Assembly: GCA_000499405.2 (NCBI GenBank)
Contig: HG738213.2
Location: 1 to 13,560 of the forward strand
Direction: 5' to 3'
Length of the DNA: 13,560 bases
Origin: Onchocerca volvulus
Lineage: Eukaryota; Nematoda; Chromadorea; Rhabditida; Onchocercidae
Part shown: piece by piece, positions 8,263-13,560 of the stretch
Layout: every line of letters starts with the position of its first letter
Numbering within the stretch: position 1 is the stretch's first letter
Notes under the pieces: model-generated
The model's database searches: none
The model's input: only the letters and a program-made list of their open reading frames with translations
What the model was told of the DNA's origin: nothing
Made by a program: the position numbers and the translations under genes

Positions 8263-9240
8263 TTTGTTTTTTAAGTTTTATTATTTGGTATTGCATATCA
8301 GTAGAAGTTTTTATCATAGCTATGAGTAATAGAATTAAAATGGTTAAATTGAATTTGTTTTTTTTTTACGAAATTAATAATATTTTTATTTAGTATTGAT
8401 ATAACGTATTTTTATTTCTGTTTACTTGTTATTTATAGGTTAAGTTATATTATTTTTTGTTTGTAAATTTTTAAATTTTTGTTGTTGTTTTATAAATGTT
8501 GTGTGTTTTACATAGATTTTTATTTTTTTTTTTTTTTTTTTTTTTTTGATTAATTTTTTAATTGATTTATGATTTTTACTTTAGTAATTTTTATTGTTTT
8601 GATAGGTTTGTTTTTGAATTTATGTTTTTGAACTGGTTTTGTTGCTAAATGTTTATTAAAAACTTAGGTTTTTATGTAAAATTGTCTTCTGCTCTATGAG
8701 TTTTTAAATGGCAGCCTTAGCGTGATGGCATAAAAGTAGCGTAAGTGATTTGTTTTTTTAATGGTTTCAAGTATGAATGAAGTTTTTAGCAGCTTTTTTA
8801 TTTACTTTTTGTTTGAATTATTTTTTTAATTAAAAATTATTAGTTAAGGTATTACAAAGATAAGTCTTCGGAAATTTTGTTTTGAATTTTGAAATTTTTA
8901 TTTTTAATTTTTTCTTGGGGATGGATTTTAAGAAAGTTTTATACTATTGTTATTATTAAAAATTACTCCGGAGTTAACAGGGTTGTAGACATATAAATAG
9001 GTTTTTATATTAGTGTGCTGCGCTACATCGATGTTGTATATTTTTTTTGATAATGGAGAGGTTTTTTTTGTTTTGAGACTGTTCTTCTTGTATAAAAAAT
9101 TGACTTGATATTAGTTTAGTTCGTCGTGAGACAGAGCGGTTTATCTTGTGTATTTTTGGTGCTTGGCGGTGTTAGTACGAAAGGAATGCAATGTGGGTTT
9201 ATATTTATGACTTTTTTATTTTGATGGATTTTTTCTTTTT
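8263..9240 (+). rRNA. rrnL: 16S large-subunit ribosomal RNA
   Basis: Conserved large-subunit blocks appear in order: AGTAGCGTAAGTGAT (around 8736-8750), ATGAATGAAG (8774-8783), GATAAGTCTTCGG (8869-8881), CTCCGGAGTTAACAGGG (8966-8982, peptidyl-transferase domain V), CTACATCGATGTTG (9023-9036), GTTCGTCGTGAGACAGA (from 9119), and the sarcin-ricin loop AGTACGAAAGGA (9174-9185). About 970 bases is the usual nematode size. The 5' end is set by trnH. The 3' end is uncertain and may reach any base up to the nad3 start. A 25-T run lies inside the gene. Confidence 0.95.
8523..8547 (+). repeat. 25-base T homopolymer inside rrnL
   Basis: Twenty-five consecutive T residues, the longest homopolymer in the window, about 260 bases into the large rRNA gene and well before its conserved blocks. 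It probably falls in a variable, weakly structured part. Its length could be imprecise because such runs slip during replication and sequencing. Confidence 0.9.
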
Positions 9241-9249
9241 TTAAATTTT

Positions 9250-9573
9250 ATTGTTATTTTTTTTTTTTCTTTTTTGGTTCCTTTTGGTATGTATTTGTTG
9301 TCTTTTTTTGTGTCTTTTAAGGATTTTTATGGTGCTAAATTAAGTTCTTATGAGTGTGGTTTTGATGTTGTGAAGAAGGTTCATGTTGGTTTTAATTTGG
9401 TTTTTTTTTCTATTGTTTTGTTATTTGTTGTTTTTGAGTTGGAAGTTTTGATTTTTATTATTTTGATTCAGGGTGATTTTTATAGTTTGTTGTCTTTTTT
9501 TGTTTTTTTTTTTTATGTTGTTTTTAGTTTTTATATGGAGTGGTGTTTTGGTAAGTTGATTTGGTTTTGTTAG
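9250..9573 (+). CDS. nad3: NADH dehydrogenase subunit 3
   Basis: Complex I membrane subunit whose first loop sits near the quinone tunnel. The family signature is clear: KLSSYECGFDVVKKVHVGFN, with the conserved YECG cysteine, then a Glu in FELEVLIF. Three membrane spans are visible. It ends at TAG 9571 and is followed at once by trnC. The start is uncertain. ATT at 9250 gives 107 residues. The usual nematode length of about 111 residues would need a non-standard start further 5', such as TTA at 9241, TTT at 9238 or CTT at 9235, within the T-rich rrnL/nad3 junction. Confidence 0.92.
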   Translation: MVIFFFSFLVPFGMYLLSFFVSFKDFYGAKLSSYECGFDVVKKVHVGFNLVFFSIVLLFVVFELEVLIFIILIQGDFYSLLSFFVFFFYVVFSFYMEWCFGKLIWFC

Positions 9574-9629
9574 GGGTTTTTAGTATAATTTTTAATACTT
9601 TTGATTGCAGATCATTTAATTTATAGCCT
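9574..9629 (+). tRNA. trnC: tRNA-Cys (anticodon GCA)
   Basis: Acceptor GGGTTTT pairs with TATAGCCT (9623-9629) at six of seven positions, and D stem GTAT/ATAC is perfect after TA at 9581-9582. GCA lies at 9607-9609 in loop TTGCAGA; the anticodon stem has only three firm pairs (TGA/TCA) plus two T-T mismatches. It begins at the base after the nad3 stop. Confidence 0.87.
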
Positions 9630-9630
9630 T

Positions 9631-9683
9631 GAGTTAATTTTTTAAGTTTTGAAAACTTTTATTAGATTTTTGGTCTTTAACTT
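9631..9683 (+). tRNA. trnS2: tRNA-Ser for UCN codons (anticodon TGA)
   Basis: Acceptor GAGTTAA (9631-9637) pairs with TTAACTT (9677-9683), allowing G-T at the end. Stem AAGT/ACTT encloses TTTGAAA, giving TGA at 9650-9652. Unlike the other tRNAs it lacks a D arm and keeps a small T arm (AGA/TCT, 9664-9666 with 9674-9676), as expected for nematode serine tRNAs. Confidence 0.87.
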
Positions 9684-9696
9684 GTTTTTTTTTTTT

Positions 9697-9752
9697 GCTG
9701 AAATAGTTTAAGTTTTAAAATGAGATGTTAGGGGCGTTTGGATTTTTTCAGT
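9697..9752 (+). tRNA. trnP: tRNA-Pro (anticodon AGG)
   Basis: Acceptor GCTGAAA pairs fully with TTTCAGT (9746-9752). D stem GTTT/AAAT follows TA at 9704-9705. Stem AGATG/CGTTT encloses TTAGGGG, giving AGG at 9730-9732. A TGG at 9739-9741 does not sit in any good stem, so AGG is preferred. A 12-T spacer (9685-9696) separates it from trnS2. Confidence 0.88.
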
Positions 9753-9758
9753 TTTTTT

Positions 9759-9819
9759 AAAGATTTAGTATATGTTTTTTTGAGTATTATTTGTTGTCTG
9801 CAAATAGGATTTGATCTTT
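9759..9819 (+). tRNA. trnD: tRNA-Asp (anticodon GTC)
   Basis: Acceptor AAAGATT (9759-9765) pairs with GATCTTT (9813-9819). D stem GTAT/GTAT has a large T-rich loop. A perfect stem ATTTG/CAAAT surrounds TTGTCTG, giving GTC at 9796-9798. A loop replaces the T arm. Confidence 0.93.
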
Positions 9820-9821
9820 TT

Positions 9822-9876
9822 GGTCTTTTAGTTTATTTTGGAATTTTTTATTTACTATAAAAAGGTTTTGTAGACT
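9822..9876 (+). tRNA. trnV: tRNA-Val (anticodon TAC)
   Basis: A perfect stem TTTTA/TAAAA (9846-9850, 9858-9862) surrounds TTTACTA, giving TAC at 9853-9855. D stem GTTT/GAAT follows TA at 9829-9830. Acceptor GGTCTTT pairs with GTAGACT with one T-T mismatch. It ends one base before the nad5 start. Confidence 0.92.
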
Positions 9877-9877
9877 T

Positions 9878-11473
9878 TTGTTATTGTTTGTTTGATATGT
9901 TCTTATTTTTTATTTTTTTTTGGTTGTTATTTTTTTGTTTGTTCCTTATGGTAAGTGGAGTTATAGTTTTGGTTTTAGTGATTATTTTAATTTTACTTTT
10001 ATTTATAATTTTGAGGTTTGTTTGTTTTTTTTAGTTTTGTTGTTGGTTTCTTTTATGGTTTTTGTTTATGGTTCTTTTTATATGGTTGGGGTTTCTCGTT
10101 TGTTTTATTTTTTTTTTTTTTTATTTTTGTTTGTGTTGAGGATGGGTGGTTTGATTGTTTTTAGGGGTAGTATTGTTTTAACTTTGGTTTTTTGAGATTT
10201 TTTGGGGGTTAGTAGTTTTTTTTTGGTTTTGTTTTATGGTAATGTTAGTGCTCGGAGGGGTGCTATGAGTACTGTGTTTACTAATCGTATTGGTGATTTT
10301 TGTATTTTTTTGTTTTTTAATGGTTTTGTTTTGTTTTCTATGAGTTTTTTGTCTTATCAGTTTTTTGGTTCTTTGTTAGTTTTTATGTTGTTTGTTTCTT
10401 CTATTATTAAGGGTGGTCAGTATCCTTTTGGTAGCTGGTTGCCTAAGGCTATGGCGGCTCCTACTCCTGTTAGTTGTTTGGTTCATAGTAGTACTTTAGT
10501 TACTGCTGGTGTTATGTTGATGGATTGTTATGTTTATGTTTCTTTGAATTCTGATGTTTTGTCTTTTGTTTTTTATGTTGGTTTTTTTACTATGGTTTTT
10601 TCTGGTTTTTGTGCTTTGGTAGAGGAGGATGCTAAGAAGATTGTTGCTTTGAGTACTATGTCTCAAATTGGTTTTTGTTTTTTGGCTATTGGTAGGGGTT
10701 TGCATTATTTGTCTTATGTTCATATGATTAGACATTCTTTTTTTAAGAGGTTATTGTTTATGCAGATGGGTTATTTGATTTTTATTAATTTTGGTCAACA
10801 GGATTATCGTGGTTATTCTTTTTTTGGTTTTTGTGCTCCGGTTTTGGTTCAGTTGCAGATTTTTTTATCTGTGTTTTGTTTGTGTGGTTTGTTGTTTACT
10901 AGGGGTAGTTGTAGTAAGGAATATTTTATGTCTCGTTTTTATTATGATTCTTATGGTTTTTTTTTAGTTTTTTTTTATTTTTTTGGTGTATTTTTGACTT
11001 TTTGTTATTGTTATCGGATGTTTTTTTTGTTTCGTGTGGGAGCTTTTGGTTTTGATTATGTGGGTTTTTCTAGTAAGTTGTTTTATTTTTCTTGTTTTTT
11101 TTTGGTTTTTTTTTCTGTTGTTTTTACTTTTTGGTGGGTTTTTAGTTTGTTGTCTTTTTCTGTGGCTTTTAATCGTTTTGAGTTTTTGGTTGTTTATTTT
11201 TATTTGTTTTTTGTTTATTGTTTTTGTGGTTATTTTTTTCGTTATTTTGTGGTTGAGTTTAAGGGTAAATTTTTTATAGACCATTATGCTTGTTTTATTT
11301 ATAAGATTTTTCCTAGTTTTTTTTATTTTGATGTTTTTATTATGGGTTTTAATTATTTTTTTTTTGGTTTATTTCGTTTATTTTCTTTTTTTTTTTTTTC
11401 TTTGTTTCGGGGGTTTTATCATGTTGGTGTTTTAATTGTTTTTTTTTTTATGTTGTTTTTTTTGTTTTTTTAG
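9878..11473 (+). CDS. nad5: NADH dehydrogenase subunit 5
   Basis: Largest antiporter-like subunit of complex I, at the far end of the membrane arm, with the long lateral helix. It has 531 residues from TTG at 9878 to TAG at 11471; TGA at 9893 and 10193 reads as Trp. The antiporter core is plain: SSIIKGGQYPFGSWLPKAMA with Lys178, then APTPVSCLVHSSTLVTAGV with His203, and LVEEDAKKIVALSTMSQIG. The C-terminal third is very Phe-rich and poorly conserved. The start follows trnV by one base. Length agrees with filarial nad5. Confidence 0.96.
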
Positions 11474-11485
11474 ATGAATAAGAGG

Positions 11486-11541
11486 GTAATATTAGTATAA
11501 TTTTATTATTTTTAATTTTCGATTAAAAGATTTTTTATTAT
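11486..11541 (+). tRNA. trnE: tRNA-Glu (anticodon TTC)
   Basis: A perfect stem TTTAA/TTAAA (11511-11515, 11523-11527) surrounds TTTTCGA, giving TTC at 11518-11520. Acceptor GTAATAT pairs with TTATTAT at six positions. The D stem is short (GTA/TAT) after TA. A 12-base purine-rich spacer (11474-11485) separates it from nad5. Confidence 0.88.
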
Positions 11542-11542
11542 T

Positions 11543-11596
11543 AGTAGGTTTTTTGTTAGTTTTCTAAACTGATTTTGAGTTTTTTGCTCGTCTATT
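11543..11596 (+). tRNA. trnS1: tRNA-Ser for AGN codons (anticodon TCT)
   Basis: A perfect stem TTAGT/ACTGA surrounds TTTCTAA, giving TCT at 11563-11565. It lacks a D arm and has a T arm (GAG/CTC, 11577-11579 with 11587-11589). Acceptor 11543-11549 pairs with 11590-11596 using several G-T pairs. This tRNA reads AGA and AGG as Ser, in line with the code used by the proteins. It abuts nad2. Confidence 0.9.
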
Positions 11597-12445
11597 TTGT
11601 TATTTTTTGTTTTTTTTTTATTATTGTTTTTGAGTTTTATTAATTTTTGTGTTGTTGATTATATTGTTTGGTGGAGGATTTTTGTTATTTGTACTTTTGT
11701 TTTTGTTTTTTTTGTTGGTGGTGAGTTGGGATTTAGAAGTTGTTTGGTTAATTATTATGTTATTCAAGAAGTTTGTGGTTATTATTTTTTGGTTTTTGAT
11801 GGTTGGAAGTTGCAATTTTTATTGCTTATGTTGAAGTCAGGTTCTTCTCCTTTTCATTTTTGACTTTTTAGTGTTTTGGGTGGTTTGAATAAGTGGTTTG
11901 TTTTGTGGTTTTTAACTTTGCAAAAATTGCCTTATTTTGTTGTTTTGGTTAATTTTTGTGGTGATTTTTTTTTTTTGTTTTTGTTTTTTGGTATGATTTT
12001 TTGTTATTTTCAATTTTTTTTGTTGCGTAGTTATCGTGATTTGCTGGTTGTGGGCTCTGCTGAATCTTTTAATTGGTTGTTATTATTGGGTATTTTTTCT
12101 TTTAATGAAGTGTTTGTTTTGTTTTTTTTTTATTATTTTGTTATATTTTTTGTTATTTCTTATGTGTATGGGGGATTTTTGGATTTTTTGAGTTTAGAGA
12201 TATTGATGTTTTTTTTTAATGTTCCTTTGAGGATTACTTTTTTTTTGAAGGTTATTGTGTTGTTTGGTTCTTCTTTTTTTGTTGGTTTTTATTATTTATT
12301 TTTGTTGTTGTTTATGCCTTTGATGTCTTTGGGTGTGGGTTATTTGTTTTTTTTGGTTTCTATGATGAGTTTTAATTGTGGTTTTAAGTATTATGATTAT
12401 TTTGTTTATGTTTTGTTTTGTATTGGGCTGTTGTCTTGTTTTTAG
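11597..12445 (+). CDS. nad2: NADH dehydrogenase subunit 2
   Basis: Antiporter-like membrane subunit of complex I. It has 282 residues from TTG at 11597 to TAG at 12443, with one TGA (11861) as Trp. The best marker is LKSGSSPFHFW, the conserved Lys-Pro-His segment, followed by LGGLNKWFVLWFLTLQKLP, again with a Lys in the membrane. The rest is hydrophobic and Phe-rich with weak conservation, as is normal for nematode nad2. It starts directly after trnS1, with no leader. Confidence 0.94.
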
Positions 12446-12452
12446 GTTTTTT

Positions 12453-12510
12453 GCTGTTTTAGTTTAATTTTTTAAAATTCCTAATTTGTAATTAGGGGAT
12501 TAATCTCAGT
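12453..12510 (+). tRNA. trnT: tRNA-Thr (anticodon TGT)
   Basis: A perfect stem CCTAA/TTAGG (12480-12484, 12492-12496) surrounds TTTGTAA, giving TGT at 12487-12489. D stem GTTT/AAAT follows TA at 12460-12461. The acceptor is the weakest here: GCTG pairs with CAGT, then three pyrimidine mismatches. It abuts nad4. Confidence 0.88.
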
Positions 12511-13560
12511 TTGTTGTATTTGTTTTTTTTTGTTGTCTTGTTGTTTTTTTTTAGTCCTTTTTTATTTTTTGTTTTTTTTATGTTTTTTGTTTTATATGGG
12601 TTTTTTGATTATTCCTGGTTTGGTTGTTTGTTTTTTTTTGATTCTTTTAATTTTGTTTTTTTGTCTTTTATGAGTGTTTTTGTTATGGGGTTTATTTGTG
12701 TATCTGAATTGTTGAGTGGTTTAGTTTTTTATAGTTGCCTTGTAGTGTTTTTTAGTGTTTGTTTTTTTTATTCTGGTAGTTTTTTGATATTGTATGTTTT
12801 TTATGAGTTGACTATAGTACCTATTTTGTTTTGTTTGTTAGGGTATGGTCGTCAGGTGGAGAAGATTAGGGCTTGTTATTATTTAATTTTTTATACTTTA
12901 TTTTTTGGGATGCCTTATTTGTTTTTGTATAGTCATGTTTTTTTTTTTTTGAATTTTGTTTATTATGATTTTTTTGTTTCTTATGAATTTATTTTTTTGT
13001 TAAGTTTGTGTTTTTTGGTAAAGTTCCCTGTTTATTTTTTTCATGTTTGATTGCCTAAGGTTCATGTTGAGGCCCCCACTAGTGCTAGAATGATTTTGGC
13101 TGGTGTTATGTTGAAGTTGGGGGGAGCAGGTGTTTATCGTATTAGTAAGTCTTTAAATTTTTTTGGTTTTGAAATGTTGATTTTTTTTTCTTTAATTAGG
13201 ATGGTTTTTTGTTCTTTTATTTGTGTTGTTCAGAGGGATTGTAAGTCTTTGGCTGCCTATTCTTCTGTTTGTCATATGGGTTTTGTGTTGCTTTCTGAGA
13301 TTAGTATGGTTTATTATGGTAAGTCTATAGCTTTGGTGATGATGTTGGCTCATGGTTATACTTCTGTTTTGATGTTTTATTTTATTGGTGAGTTTTATCA
13401 TATTGCTAATAGGCGTTTAATTTATTATTTGCGTGGATATTTTAATGTTAGTATGTTGTTTTGTTTGATGTTTTGTTTGACTATGGTTTCTAATTTTAGT
13501 TTTCCTGTGTCTGTTTCTTTTTTTTCTGAGTATTTGATGTTGAATTTTTTTAGATCTGTT
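12511..13560 (+). CDS. nad4: NADH dehydrogenase subunit 4 (3' end cut by window)
   Basis: Antiporter-like membrane subunit of complex I. The frame is open from TTG at 12511 to the last base, 350 codons, with TGA at 13048 as Trp; nematode ND4 has about 410 residues, so some 60 codons are outside the window. Landmarks are YELTMVPILFCLLGYG with its conserved Glu, LVKFPVYFFHVWLPKVHVEA with conserved Lys residues, APTSASMILAGVMLKLGGAG (from about residue 189) and SVCHMGFVLL. The protein is truncated by the window edge, not by mutation. It starts directly after trnT. Confidence 0.96.

Noticed and set aside
9739..9741. TGG as anticodon of tRNA-Pro, as in some other nematodes.
   Set aside because: The surrounding stem would be mostly G-T pairs with a mismatch, whereas AGG at 9730-9732 sits in a five-pair stem with a fully paired acceptor.
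11034..11279. Plus-strand frames overlapping real genes (11034-11279 in nad5, 11649-11834 in nad2).
   Set aside because: They are out-of-frame hydrophobic reads of T-rich sequence. The genes in the main frame have clear family motifs.
10964..11284. Minus-strand open frames (also at 1093-1323, 3956-4159, 10496-10735, 11621-11815, 13192-13401).
   Set aside because: They are antisense shadows of cox1, cox3, nad5, nad2 and nad4, made of Lys/Asn/Thr-rich text that simply mirrors T-rich coding sequence. Nematode genomes of this type code on one strand only.

Overview
This window is almost the whole mitochondrial genome of a parasitic roundworm, most likely a filarial nematode (Onchocercidae, Spirurida). 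Four things point there. All genes lie on one strand, and that strand is extremely T-rich with little C. TGA reads as tryptophan and AGA/AGG as serine (invertebrate mitochondrial code). The tRNAs lack a normal T arm. The gene order is the filarial one: cox1-W-nad6-R-Q-cob-L1-cox3-AT region-A-L2-N-M-K-nad4L-rrnS-Y-nad1-F-atp6-I-G-cox2-H-rrnL-nad3-C-S2-P-D-V-nad5-E-S1-nad2-T-nad4. I cannot fix the species. A 312-base AT-rich region and an implied total of about 13.7 kb fit genera such as Onchocerca, but not only those.

Layout: 1-4252 holds cox1, nad6, cob and cox3 with tRNAs W, R, Q and L1 between them. 4253-4564 is the only long non-coding stretch. Its first third is T-rich. The rest turns A-rich and carries three consecutive stem-loops, the largest with a 28-bp stem, so it is the candidate control region or replication origin. 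4565-4871 is a run of five tRNAs (A, L2, N, M, K) leading into nad4L and rrnS. 5793-8262 holds Y, nad1, F, atp6, I, G, cox2 and H. rrnL and nad3 follow, then a second five-tRNA run (C, S2, P, D, V), nad5, E, S1, nad2, T and nad4. nad4 runs off the right edge after 350 codons; in filarial genomes it is followed directly by cox1, whose first codon is base 1 here.

I find all 12 protein genes usual for these worms (atp8 is absent, as in nearly all nematodes), both rRNAs and all 22 tRNAs. The proteins are the mitochondrially encoded core of complexes I (nad1-6, nad4L), III (cob), IV (cox1-3) and V (atp6). The tRNAs and rRNAs serve to translate them, and probably also punctuate the long transcripts for processing. 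Packing is very tight, with genes abutting or sharing bases. I see no mobile element, CRISPR array, toxin system or foreign gene. The points of interest are the hairpin array, a nad1/trnF overlap that implies a polyA-completed stop, a 25-T run inside rrnL, and repeated T-T mismatches in tRNA acceptor stems.
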